NCBI GenBank assembly: GCA_937892395.1
Contig: CALAGJ010000137.1
Coordinates: 1 to 42,387, forward strand
Direction: 5' to 3'
Length of the DNA: 42,387 nt
From: an uncultured Parafilimonas sp.
GTDB lineage: Bacteria > Bacteroidota > Bacteroidia > Chitinophagales > Chitinophagaceae
The notes beneath the pieces were generated by a model that saw only the letters and a list, made by a program, of their open reading frames with translations, was not told the origin of the DNA and did no database searches. Position numbers and translations under genes: made by a program. The stretch's first letter is position 1; each line of letters starts with the position of its first letter. Shown in pieces: positions 1 through 8,171 of the stretch.

Positions 1-145
1 GGACATTTTAGGACTTACTCGGTTATCGCTTATTTACTCGCTAAACAATCGTTTTCAACGATTGATAGCTCGCAAAACGCGCTAATTGCAGTTCAATGCG
101 TAAGTCTTGTAGGCTCAGTGTGCTTAAGATGAGTATAAAAAAGCC

Positions 146-1732
146 ATGAAAACCATTGTCTTTAGTTTTTTAGGTTCACAATTAGATGCAGCCAAAGGTC
201 GTGGACGGTGGGAGAAATGGCGGCCAAATGTGGCCTTATGTCAACATGATGATTTTATTATTGATAAATTGGTGTTGTTTTATAACGAGCAATATCTCGA
301 TTTATTAAACGTGGTGATTGATGATATCGCCTTTATTTCGCCAGAAACCGTAGTTGAACCCTATTTAATGCCTTTGGAAAATCCTTGGGATTTTCAAGAG
401 GTTTATGGCGCATTGTATGAGTATGCGCGTGCTTATCAATTTGATATTGATAAACATCAGTATTTGGTTCACATCACCACAGGCACACATGTCGCGCAAA
501 TTTGTTTGTTTTTGCTGACCGAAACGCGTTATTTCCCTGCCAAAATTTTGCAAAGCTCACCACCACGTAAACAACAAAATGGCGAAAGTGGTCGTTTAGA
601 TATTATTGATTTGGATTTGTCGCGCTATAACTTATTAGCCAGCCGTTTTGCCGATGAACGTTTAGAAATCCAAAATCACTTAAAATCGGGTATTGCCACC
701 AAAAATCCGACTTTTAATGTGATGATTGCCGAAATTGAGCAAGTGGCATTACGTTCACGTAGCCCTGTGTTGTTGTTGGGGGCAACGGGGGTTGGTAAGT
801 CATTTTTGGCACGGCGTGTCTATGAGCTAAAAAAGCAGCGTCATCAGTTGCGCGGTGAATTTGTTGAGGTCAATTGTGCGACTTTGCGAGGTGATAGTGC
901 CATGTCTACCTTGTTTGGTCATGCTAAAGGAGCTTTTACAGGGGCGGTGAGCGCAAGGGCGGGTTTGTTGCGTAGTGCTGATGGTGGCTTGTTGTTTTTG
1001 GATGAAATTGGTGAATTGGGGGCAGACGAACAAGCGATGTTGTTAAAAGCCATTGAAGAAAAACGTTTTTATCCTGTTGGGGCAGATAAAGAAGTACAAA
1101 GTGATTTTCAATTAATTGCAGGTACGTGTCGAGATTTGGCGGAAGAAGTGCGTTTAGGCAATTTTAGAGAAGATTTGTATGCACGATTGAATATGTGGAC
1201 GTTTCATTTGCCACCTTTAAGCGAGCGTCGTGAAGATATTGAGCCAAACATCGAGTTTGAATTAGCACGTTTTGCCCGTGAACAAGGCCGAGAAGTGCGT
1301 TTTAACAAAGAAGCGCGGCAAGATTATTTAGCTTATGCCTTACAGCCCAAAGCCTTGTGGTCGGGAAACTTTAGGGATTTATCGTCATCAGTGAGTCGGA
1401 TGGCAACCTTAGCGAATGGTGGGCGAGTCACTTGTGAGGATGTGAATAAAGAAATTCAGCGTTTAGAAAAATTGTGGTCAAATCAACAACAAGAGGCATT
1501 TAGCTTATGTAAGCAATTTTTACCCAATACATGGCAACAAATTGATGATTTTGATTTGTTTCAGTTGGAAGCGGTGTTAGCGGTTTGTCAGCAGGCAAAC
1601 AGTTTATCAGAAGCAGGCCGACAGTTGTTTGCTCAATCACGGCAACAAAAGGCCAGCAGTAATGATGCTGACCGTTTGAAAAAGTATTTGGCAAAGTTTG
1701 AGTTAGAGTGGAATATGATAAAAAGAGATTAA
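146..1732 (+). CDS. rtcR: RtcR, sigma-54-dependent activator of the RNA repair operon
   Basis: This is a transcriptional activator that works with sigma-54 RNA polymerase to switch on rtcBA (RNA ligase and RNA 3'-phosphate cyclase). The N-terminal ~180 residues form the RtcR-type CARF ligand-sensing domain, with the TTGTH motif at 111-115. An AAA+ domain follows: Walker A GATGVGKS at 212-219, the sigma-54 contact loop GAFTGA at 262-267, and Walker B LLFLDE at 282-287. The C-terminal region should carry a helix-turn-helix. The 528-residue length matches the family. The rtcBA operon normally lies divergently next to rtcR and would be off the left edge; the 145 bp upstream shows no clear -24/-12 promoter. 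The family is known to respond to RNA damage products, and CARF-nucleotide or RNA binding is the inferred trigger. Identification is secure. Confidence 0.95.
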   Translation: MKTIVFSFLGSQLDAAKGRGRWEKWRPNVALCQHDDFIIDKLVLFYNEQYLDLLNVVIDDIAFISPETVVEPYLMPLENPWDFQEVYGALYEYARAYQFDIDKHQYLVHITTGTHVAQICLFLLTETRYFPAKILQSSPPRKQQNGESGRLDIIDLDLSRYNLLASRFADERLEIQNHLKSGIATKNPTFNVMIAEIEQVALRSRSPVLLLGATGVGKSFLARRVYELKKQRHQLRGEFVEVNCATLRGDSAMSTLFGHAKGAFTGAVSARAGLLRSADGGLLFLDEIGELGADEQAMLLKAIEEKRFYPVGADKEVQSDFQLIAGTCRDLAEEVRLGNFREDLYARLNMWTFHLPPLSERREDIEPNIEFELARFAREQGREVRFNKEARQDYLAYALQPKALWSGNFRDLSSSVSRMATLANGGRVTCEDVNKEIQRLEKLWSNQQQEAFSLCKQFLPNTWQQIDDFDLFQLEAVLAVCQQANSLSEAGRQLFAQSRQQKASSNDADRLKKYLAKFELEWNMIKRD

Positions 1733-1770
1733 TCGATTGACCATACCCTAAATTGTTTAGCTAGTTTGGT

Positions 1771-1843
1771 TTAGACTTCGTTCAACCACCCAAACTTCGC
1801 TCAACCAGCGTAAAAACGCTGCCTGAGCGGAGAGTCGAAGGAC
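1771..1843. repeat. REP-like dispersed repeat (CTTCGCTCA family), copy 1
   Basis: The gap between convergent rtcR and the acyl-CoA reductase holds two direct ACTTCG(T/C)TCAACCA units. A small hairpin follows (CAGCGT, 1806-1811; ACGCTG, 1816-1821), then an inverted CTGAGCGGAGAGTCGAAGG unit. The same core, CTTCGCTCA and its complement, recurs at 17105-17170 in another intergenic gap. Placement between genes and internal symmetry suggest a REP/MITE-like element. It could also help end transcription, but it has no T-tract. Confidence 0.55.
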
Positions 1844-1845
1844 GA

Positions 1846-3822
1846 TTACCAGTGTTGACCTTGTAACACATTGGCCATGACAATCGCGGCGGCTGATGGT
1901 TTTTCTTCCTTAATGCCTTTAGCCGCAGCAGATGATGGGAACAATTTAAAACCTAAGTTTAAAATTGCATCATTTACTTTTGGCCATAAGGCATAAGACA
2001 ACTCAGCCGTTTGTCCGAGTGGCGTTTTAATGCGTTTAGGTTTGTCCACAATCGCTTTAATTACCAAGTTTGCGGCTTGGTCGGGCGTGTAAGTTGGCAC
2101 ATAATCATACATTTTGGTTGGTGCAATCATCGGTGTACGCACTAAAGGCATATAAATGGCCGTGGTTTGAATGTTGTACTGTTTTACTTCGGCAGATAAA
2201 CAACGAGTAAACGCATCCAACGCCGCTTTACTGGCCACATAAGCCGAGAAACGTGGTGAATTAGCCAAACAACCAATAGACGAAATATTGATAATTTGGC
2301 CTGTTTTTTGGGTTATCATGGATGGTAATAAACGCAAAATTAAACGTACTGCACCAAAATAATTTAATTGCATGGTACGTTCAAAGTCGTGGAAACGGTC
2401 AAGAGATTCAATCACCGCACGTCGAATCGAACGTCCTGCATTATTAACTACAATGTCAACATGGCCGTGGTCTGCTAAAATTTGTTCGGCCATTACATCA
2501 ATGGCTTTTAAATCTGATAAATCACACGGATAAATTGTTGCTGTGCCGCCAACTTTACGAATCATTTCGGCAGTTTGTTCCAGTTTTTCTACACCACGCG
2601 CCACTAACAAAACGTGCGCGCCTGCTTTGCCTAATTTTTTAGCAACCGTTAAACCAATACCACTCGATGCACCTGTAATTAAAGCAGTTTTGCCTCTCAC
2701 CACTTGTAAAGCTTTGCTCGACATAAACGCAGCACTGTCTAAGTTCCATTCCCAATAATCCCACAGTTTATCAGCATACTCTTCTAGGCGTGGACAGCTT
2801 ATACCGCTACCTTTTAAAGCTTGGCGAGTATTTTTGTCATCAAACTCAAATTTATTAAAGGCATAGGTGAGGGTAGAAATGGGCGCACCAATCGCTTTGG
2901 AAATAGTGACTGCAAGGTCACTGACGGCAAATTTATTAAATAAATCTTTGGCAACACTAGGAACTTTGATATCAGGTACATCAAAGTTTTTGGCAAAATC
3001 TGGGCCGTGTGCGGCAGTAAACATAATTTGCATAAAATCGCCAACACTAGGCGCAGGATTTTGTACTAAACAAAAAGCACGACCATCTAAACCGTCTTTA
3101 TGAGCAATATAGTCTGTTGCATCCGCCACATAATCAACAGGGCAAATAGGCATTTGGCCACCTGTAATTCCTAACAATGGCAACCATTTAGGCACATTAT
3201 TACGAATAAGCTGAATCATTTTAAAGAAGTAATATGGGCCATCTACTTTGTCCATGACACCTGTTTGTGAATCACCAATCACCATCGCAGGGCGATAAAT
3301 ACGATAAGGGGCTTTGGTTTCTTCACGGACAATTTTTTCGGAGGTAAATTTGCTACGGTAATAAGGATGGCTTAAGGCTTGACCTTCATCAAACATCGAC
3401 TCTTTAAACACGCCTTCCCATTCTGTGCCAGCGACAGCAATCGAGCTCATGTGATGTAAACGAACATTGCCACCTAATTGATTAACAAAGTTAACTACAT
3501 TGCGCGTGCCTTGATTATTAATGGCTTCGCCTTCGGCTTCGCTCATGTTCATGTCATAAATAGCGGCTAAGTGAAAAACGTGATCAATGTTGCCTTGTAA
3601 CTTTGCTAAATCACTCTCAGAAACCAATGAGGGTTGGGAAATGTCTCCAAACACAGGAATAAGCTGTTGTTCGGTAGCACCTAACTCATCCATTAAATCA
3701 AAAAATTTGCTTTGCGAAGATTGACGGCATAATAAATAAACCACCGCATCTTCACGTTTTAATAAACGTGCAACTAAGAAACGACCAATAAAACCAGTTC
3801 CACCAGTAACAAAATAGTTCAT
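1846..3822 (-). CDS. Fatty acyl-CoA reductase (alcohol-forming), Marinobacter FAR type
   Basis: This two-domain NADPH-dependent reductase should convert fatty acyl-CoA via the aldehyde to fatty alcohol, the precursor of wax esters. Residues 1-~365 form an extended SDR domain with TGGTGFIG at 6-13 and a YYRSK active-site motif at 154-158. Residues ~375-640 form a classical SDR domain with TGASSGIG at 383-390 and YVASK at 528-532. The order, the ~658-aa length and signatures such as KVDGPYYFFKMIQ and NNAGRSIRR match the Marinobacter FAR family. The start was set at 3822 because GAGGG lies about 9 nt upstream; an ATG 15 bp further upstream overlaps that ribosome site. A wax ester synthase is not in the window, so the end product is inferred. 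Confidence 0.9.
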   Translation of the reverse strand: MNYFVTGGTGFIGRFLVARLLKREDAVVYLLCRQSSQSKFFDLMDELGATEQQLIPVFGDISQPSLVSESDLAKLQGNIDHVFHLAAIYDMNMSEAEGEAINNQGTRNVVNFVNQLGGNVRLHHMSSIAVAGTEWEGVFKESMFDEGQALSHPYYRSKFTSEKIVREETKAPYRIYRPAMVIGDSQTGVMDKVDGPYYFFKMIQLIRNNVPKWLPLLGITGGQMPICPVDYVADATDYIAHKDGLDGRAFCLVQNPAPSVGDFMQIMFTAAHGPDFAKNFDVPDIKVPSVAKDLFNKFAVSDLAVTISKAIGAPISTLTYAFNKFEFDDKNTRQALKGSGISCPRLEEYADKLWDYWEWNLDSAAFMSSKALQVVRGKTALITGASSGIGLTVAKKLGKAGAHVLLVARGVEKLEQTAEMIRKVGGTATIYPCDLSDLKAIDVMAEQILADHGHVDIVVNNAGRSIRRAVIESLDRFHDFERTMQLNYFGAVRLILRLLPSMITQKTGQIINISSIGCLANSPRFSAYVASKAALDAFTRCLSAEVKQYNIQTTAIYMPLVRTPMIAPTKMYDYVPTYTPDQAANLVIKAIVDKPKRIKTPLGQTAELSYALWPKVNDAILNLGFKLFPSSAAAKGIKEEKPSAAAIVMANVLQGQHW

Positions 3823-3921
3823 CTTTATAACCCTCATCGTCCAAAAATTAGCGAATTTGCTAACTTTGTTATTGTTGCAATTAAAACCATATATTTTTTA
3901 TGGTTTTTTCTTGTTGTAGCG

Positions 3922-3956
3922 ATTATAGAACAGTAATCTGTAGAATAAACATTCTA
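3922..3956 (-). promoter_or_regulatory. Candidate promoter and palindromic operator of the acyl-CoA reductase
   Basis: On the minus strand a perfect TATAAT (-10; plus 3922-3927) lies about 95 bp upstream of the reductase start. Where the -35 would sit there is a perfect 6-bp inverted repeat, TAGAAT-aaac-ATTCTA (3941-3956). No good TTGACA is present, so the promoter may need an activator, or the palindrome may bind a repressor. This is inference from sequence only. Confidence 0.4.
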
Positions 3957-4109
3957 ATCTTATGTTTTTTAACTAAATAAATGTAAAAAGTCGTGACTAA
4001 AAATAGAGCAAAAATACTAAAAAGAGCTAGACGTTGATTTTGTTAAGATTACAATCGGCGTTTGTTTTAATCGCGTAAAAAATATTGAATTGATAGAGGG
4101 TAAATAAAA

Positions 4110-4898
4110 ATGAGACGAGTGATTTTTAATCAAAAAGGCGGTGTAGGAAAATCGAGTATTACCGTTAATTTAGCGGCAGTCAGTGCTAGCCAAGGCTTAA
4201 AAACCTTAGTATTAGACTTAGACCCACAATGTAATGCAACCCAATATTTATTGGGAGAAGTTGCCGAAGTTGCGGCCAATAAACCAGAATTGCAACCAAA
4301 CATTGGCCAATTTTTTGCTCAAACTTTAAGTTTAAAAGGCAAAGAAAAACCATTGGCTGAGTATGTACATACCACGGCTTTTAATAATTTGCACGTCATT
4401 CCGTCTAATCCCGAATTAGGCGAAATTGAACACTTATTACAAAGTAAACATAAAATTTATAAATTAGCGGCGGCTTTAAAAGAATTGAGTCGTCAATACG
4501 ATAATATTTTTATAGATACGCCACCAGCCTTCAACTTTTATACCTTATCAGCCTTGATTGCTTCCGAGCGTTGTTTAATTCCGTTTGATTGTGATGAGTT
4601 TTCGCGTCGTGCTTTATATACTTTATTAGAAAATGTCGGTGAAACCAAAGCCGACCATAATGCCGACTTAGAAGTAGAAGGGGTAATTGTTAATCAGTTT
4701 CAACCACGCGCTTCCTTGCCTTTACAATTAATTAATGAGTTAAAAGAAGAAGGCTTGCCGATTATGGCCACTTATTTGCCATCCTCTGTGATTATGAAGG
4801 AGTCACATCACAAAAGTTTACCTTTAGTGTTTTTAGCACCTCAGCATAAATTGACTGAACAGTATGTAGCGTTGTTTGGTGAGTTAAAAGACGCGTGA
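4110..4898 (+). CDS. ParA/MinD-family ATPase (orphan)
   Basis: This is a 262-aa cytoplasmic ATPase of the ParA/Soj/MinD superfamily. It has the deviant Walker A KGGVGKS at 9-15, a DLDPQCNAT switch region near 36-44, and a Walker B-like IFIDTPPAF segment near 133-141. An AGAGGG ribosome site sits about 10 nt upstream of the ATG. Such ATPases position DNA or protein cargo by dimerising on nucleoid DNA or membrane. No ParB-like gene follows and the neighbours are chromosomal, so it is an orphan whose cargo cannot be named. It lies about 1.8 kb from a DnaA-box cluster, which may be coincidence. The family is secure; the specific role is unknown. Confidence 0.85.
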   Translation: MRRVIFNQKGGVGKSSITVNLAAVSASQGLKTLVLDLDPQCNATQYLLGEVAEVAANKPELQPNIGQFFAQTLSLKGKEKPLAEYVHTTAFNNLHVIPSNPELGEIEHLLQSKHKIYKLAAALKELSRQYDNIFIDTPPAFNFYTLSALIASERCLIPFDCDEFSRRALYTLLENVGETKADHNADLEVEGVIVNQFQPRASLPLQLINELKEEGLPIMATYLPSSVIMKESHHKSLPLVFLAPQHKLTEQYVALFGELKDA

Positions 4899-4909
4899 GA
4901 GATATGCTA

Positions 4910-4937
4910 AGCCCTTAGTGTGTTTGCATTAAGGGCT
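4910..4937. terminator. Bidirectional terminator between parA-like gene and beta-lactamase
   Basis: An 8-bp perfect stem (AGCCCTTA, 4910-4917; TAAGGGCT, 4930-4937) with a 12-nt loop lies between convergent genes. The right arm overlaps the stop codon (4929-4931) and last codons of the beta-lactamase gene. There is no strong T-tract on either side. Confidence 0.55.
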
Positions 4938-5708
4938 AATGATGTGTTGATTAGTTAAAACTTGTTTGGTAATGAGCTGTCTAAGTGCTAAGTCTTTAGT
5001 GTCATTAATATTGATATTTAAAGCAAAAAACCAAGTATCTTGCTGAGTTTCTACATAACCCACATACCAACCAATTTGTGGTGTGCTACGTGCTGCCCAA
5101 CCTGTTTTGGCATAAAGACGATAATCATTGGTTTTTTCGGCAAGCATAATCTCTGCTAAAGTCTGATAATGATCGGCACTAAATGCAAATTGATGCTGAT
5201 AAAGTTTTTTTAAAAAAGCAACTTGCTCTAAGGCACTGATTGTTAAAGAGCCATCTAGCCAAAATGTAGTTTGTGCAAAATTGGGCGACAAATGGCCAAA
5301 ATGAGTACTATCAATATAATGCTGATATTTTTTGGCACTGATTTGTTTGGCAAACGTTTGATAACACCACACACAAGACACTTGAAAAGCACTAGCTAGG
5401 GTTTGATCTTGATTCCATGTCTTAATGTCATAAGTTGTGCCATCCCATTTAATAACATCCGTTTTGGTGATAACTTTTTCTTCTAGTGCAATTAAGCTGT
5501 GTAAAATTTTAAACGTTGACGCACTGGCGAAGGGGAGTTGTGCGCGATCAGGGTTATAAATAATCGCCACGTCTTGTTTTAAAGAGCGTAATACTATCGT
5601 GCCTTGTACCTGATGCGTTTTAAAAACTTGAGCAATCTCTGTTTGAGCATAACAAGGCACATTTACCAAGCCTATAAAAACCGCAGAAAATAACCATCGA
5701 AGCCGCAT
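4929..5708 (-). CDS. Class D (OXA-type) beta-lactamase
   Basis: This is a periplasmic serine beta-lactamase of 259 aa, the usual class D length, with a signal peptide of about 22 residues ending CYA. The class D motifs are present: STFK (nucleophile S64, K67), SCV (111-113), WLDG (150-153) and KTG (201-203). The usual YGN motif is replaced by FGH (137-139), and the second motif reads SCVWCYQ instead of the common SxVPxYQ, so substrate range may be unusual. The start ATG at 5708 shares one base with the stop codon of the upstream transglycosylase (TGATG), so the two are translationally coupled. A TTG codon in frame just upstream is a less likely start. It is probably an intrinsic chromosomal enzyme, since no mobile-element signs flank it. 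Activity is not shown by sequence. Confidence 0.88.
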   Translation of the reverse strand: MRLRWLFSAVFIGLVNVPCYAQTEIAQVFKTHQVQGTIVLRSLKQDVAIIYNPDRAQLPFASASTFKILHSLIALEEKVITKTDVIKWDGTTYDIKTWNQDQTLASAFQVSCVWCYQTFAKQISAKKYQHYIDSTHFGHLSPNFAQTTFWLDGSLTISALEQVAFLKKLYQHQFAFSADHYQTLAEIMLAEKTNDYRLYAKTGWAARSTPQIGWYVGYVETQQDTWFFALNININDTKDLALRQLITKQVLTNQHIISP

Positions 5709-6385
5709 CAATTCATACTCAAACGTTCGGCACTACCGCCATATAATTTGTTATAACGGCTAATCACTCGGCGCACATAATCTTGGGTTTCGGCAAAGGG
5801 TGGAATACCTTTATATTTGTCAACATTGCCTTCGCCCGCGTTATAACCTGCTAAAGCCAGTTCTAAACTATTAAAACGTTTTAACAAAAAACTTAAATAT
5901 TCTGCACCACCACGAATATTTTGGGCAGGGTCATACACATCATCGACTTTAAAACGTTTGGCAGTAGCGGGCATTAACTGCATCAAACCTTTAGCGCCCG
6001 GCCCTGAGCGAGCAAGGGGATTAAAACCCGACTCGGTGTGAATCACGGCTTTAACTAAACCTTTATCGAGGCCATAAGTAGAAGCGGCTTGAGCAATAAT
6101 ATCGTCATAAGCGTCACGATTTTTGCTAAAACTTGGGCGTACAGCAAATTCATCTTTACCCCAGTTACGGTATTTATGAACATTGGTATCTGCAAACCAT
6201 GTGACTTTTTCCAGTTTGGTATAACGGCCAAAATCTTGGCCACGCGGTTTACCTCGGCCATCGACAACATTGGTAAATAAAATATTACCGTCCGCATCAC
6301 GGAATTTATAAATATTACCAGCCCAGCTAGGTAGGCTATAAACAGTGAGCGCACTACAGAGTAATAATAAACGTCCAAGCATCAT
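5708..6385 (-). CDS. Lytic transglycosylase, SLT domain (MltE/Slt-like)
   Basis: This secreted or periplasmic murein lytic transglycosylase of 225 aa cleaves the MurNAc-GlcNAc bond to yield 1,6-anhydro ends. It has a signal peptide (about 1-22, SLPSWA). An N-terminal module begins IYKFRDADGNILFTN, resembling the small DUF4124-type segment. The SLT domain covers about 95-215: HTESGFNP with catalytic Glu118, GLMQLMP at 133-139 and AGYNAG at 179-184. Two consecutive ATG codons start the gene; the ribosome site is weak. It is the first gene of a two-gene unit with the class D beta-lactamase. That pairing suggests a cell-wall link, because beta-lactamase induction often depends on murein fragments, but no regulator is seen. 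Confidence 0.9.
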   Translation of the reverse strand: MMLGRLLLLCSALTVYSLPSWAGNIYKFRDADGNILFTNVVDGRGKPRGQDFGRYTKLEKVTWFADTNVHKYRNWGKDEFAVRPSFSKNRDAYDDIIAQAASTYGLDKGLVKAVIHTESGFNPLARSGPGAKGLMQLMPATAKRFKVDDVYDPAQNIRGGAEYLSFLLKRFNSLELALAGYNAGEGNVDKYKGIPPFAETQDYVRRVISRYNKLYGGSAERLSMN

Positions 6386-6906
6386 TTTTATTCTTAAACT
6401 TGATTAGATTGATGAGCTATTTTCGCTACTTTATTGAGCTTAGACAAGTTTTTTCTGTCAACAAATATTTGTTTAAAAAGTGTGCATTTGGTAATAATTT
6501 TAGAAACATTTTTTCTGATCAAATGATTAAAAAATAATCAATAGTTTTTGTTGCAGTATTGACATAATATAAGCAAGTGATTTTTTTATAAAAATTGATT
6601 GTTACAGTATTGTAAAAATTAAGTTATTGATTATAAAATGATTTTTTGTATAGGTTAAAAAATATACGATTTAACTCTAAGCCTTGATAACACTGGCTTT
6701 AGCAGGGGGTAACCTAGAGTTATCCACAGAGTTATCCACAGATTTTGTGGACAACTTTTTATTGTTGGTCTTTTAGGCAGTTTGATGCTTATCTGTACAT
6801 AAAGCATCAAAAAGTGATTTTTTGTTTGGTTTATAGGCAAAAAATATTGACAAATACTTTTAAAAAAGATTGTCTCACAGACTTTCTTGGATGGACGTGA
6901 AATCTT
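6386..6906. other. AT-rich intergenic region, candidate oriC or DnaA-regulated region
   Basis: This 521-bp non-coding stretch has a very AT-rich left part (about 6400-6660) with recurring TGATTTTTT-type blocks (near 6578, 6638 and 6814), which resemble the AT-rich repeats of a DNA-unwinding element. Two CAGTATTG repeats lie at about 6554 and 6605. DnaA boxes follow at 6720-6754, and a 9-bp hairpin TTGATGCTT/AAGCATCAA at 6782-6810. The layout fits a bacterial replication origin, but dnaA and dnaN are not adjacent. It also holds the promoter for the spmAB-like gene to its right. No tRNA or small ORF is convincing here. Confidence 0.4.
6720..6754. promoter_or_regulatory. Cluster of three DnaA boxes
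   Basis: Two perfect consensus DnaA boxes TTATCCACA lie at 6720-6728 and 6732-6740 on the plus strand. A third, near-consensus TTGTCCACA, lies in reverse orientation at 6746-6754. Three boxes within 35 bp is far above chance and is typical of origins or strongly DnaA-controlled promoters. Confidence 0.75.
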
Positions 6907-8133
6907 ATGTTGAATCGATTGTGGCCTGCATTATTTTTGCTGGCATTTTTTAGTTGTTTATATCAAGCCATACTTGGACATCCCGAAGTTTTAGCTCAAA
7001 CCATTGAAGCCAGTTTTAAAACAGCTAAAACGGCAGTCGAAATTGCGATTGGTTTGGTTGGCTTGTTGTGTTTTTGGTTGGGGTTATTTCAGATTGCCGA
7101 AAAGAGTGGTTTAACTGATCGTTTGGCGTGGTTATTAACGCCGTTATTTCAAAAATTAATGCCCGAAGTTCCCAAAGGACATCCTGCTATTGGTTCAGTG
7201 ACTTTAAATATGGCAGCAAATATGTTGGGGTTAGATAATGCTGCAACGCCTATGGGTTTAAAAGCGATGAAAGATTTACAAAGTCTTAATCCGCATCCCG
7301 ATACGGCCAGTAATCCACAAATTTTATTTTTAGTGATTAATACTTCGTCGATTACCTTAATTCCAGTCAGTATTTTTATGTACCGTGCGCAGTTTCATGC
7401 ACCTGATCCTGCCAGTGTTTTTTTGCCCATTTTATTTGCCACAAGTTGTTCTACCTTAGCGGGTATTTTATTAGTTGCTTGGTTACAAAAACTTGATTTA
7501 TTTAATCGTGTGGTATTGGCTTATGCGGCTGGTTTTGCGGTATTGATGGCAGGTTTAATTAGTTTAGTGGTGGGTTTGCCACCAGATGCTTTAAGTGAAC
7601 GCTCAGCGTTAATTGGTAATTTAGCCTTGTTTGGTATTATCGTTTTATTTTTATTGGCAGGTTGGCGTAAAAATGTTGCGTTGTATGACGAGTTTATTAC
7701 TGGCGCAAAACAAGGTTTTGATTTGGCTGTTGGATTAATTCCCTTTTTGGTGGCGATGTTGGTGGCGGTGTCAATGTTGCGTGCTAGTGGTGTTTTGACC
7801 ATGATTTTAGATGGGATAGCTTATGTCATTGGTTTATTGGGCTTAAATACCGATTTTGTGCCAGCTTTAACCACGGCACTCATTAAGCCTTTTTCGGGGA
7901 GTGGTGCGCGTGCGATGATGATTGAAACCATGCAAACCTATGGGGTTGATTCATTTCCAGCGCTAGTTGCGGCGGTTATTCAAGGCTCAAGCGAAACGAC
8001 TTTTTATGTTTTAGCGGTATATTTTGGCGCAGTTGGCATTCGTAAAGAACGTTATGCTTTAGCGTGTGGTTTGTTTTGTGATTTAGTCGGAGTGATTGCA
8101 GCGATTAGCGCGGCGTATTGGTTTTTTTATTAA
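6907..8133 (+). CDS. Fused SpmA-SpmB nucleoside-recognition (Gate) domain membrane protein
   Basis: This is an integral inner-membrane protein of 408 aa with about ten hydrophobic segments. The N-terminal half resembles SpmA (KTAVEIAIGLVGLLCFWLG and the NMAANMLGLDNAATPMGLKAM signature). The C-terminal half resembles SpmB (a GAKQGFDLAVGLIPFLVAML segment, KPFSGSGARAMM, and SSETTFYVLAVYFG). In Bacillus the two are separate spore-maturation proteins; in many non-sporulating Proteobacteria they occur fused and their substrate is unknown. GGA lies about 12-15 nt before the ATG. It is transcribed away from the DnaA-box region and ends at a strong hairpin. A transport role is suggested by the Gate domain only. 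Confidence 0.85.
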   Translation: MLNRLWPALFLLAFFSCLYQAILGHPEVLAQTIEASFKTAKTAVEIAIGLVGLLCFWLGLFQIAEKSGLTDRLAWLLTPLFQKLMPEVPKGHPAIGSVTLNMAANMLGLDNAATPMGLKAMKDLQSLNPHPDTASNPQILFLVINTSSITLIPVSIFMYRAQFHAPDPASVFLPILFATSCSTLAGILLVAWLQKLDLFNRVVLAYAAGFAVLMAGLISLVVGLPPDALSERSALIGNLALFGIIVLFLLAGWRKNVALYDEFITGAKQGFDLAVGLIPFLVAMLVAVSMLRASGVLTMILDGIAYVIGLLGLNTDFVPALTTALIKPFSGSGARAMMIETMQTYGVDSFPALVAAVIQGSSETTFYVLAVYFGAVGIRKERYALACGLFCDLVGVIAAISAAYWFFY

Positions 8134-8137
8134 AATA

Positions 8138-8159
8138 GCTGTCACTCAAGAGTGACAGC
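8138..8159. terminator. Bidirectional terminator between spmAB-like gene and secB
   Basis: A perfect 10-bp stem (8138-8147 and 8150-8159) of GCTGTCACTC and its complement has a 2-nt loop (effectively 9 bp with a 4-nt loop). It sits 5 bp after the spmAB-like stop codon and 13 bp before the end of secB. A short T-rich flank on the minus-strand side suits the secB transcript. Confidence 0.8.
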
Positions 8160-8171
8160 CATTTAACAAGT

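Noticed and set aside
4110..4898. ParA-like gene as sign of a plasmid or integrated element
   Set aside because: No ParB gene, no parS-like repeats, no replication or mobility genes; neighbours are chromosomal housekeeping genes.
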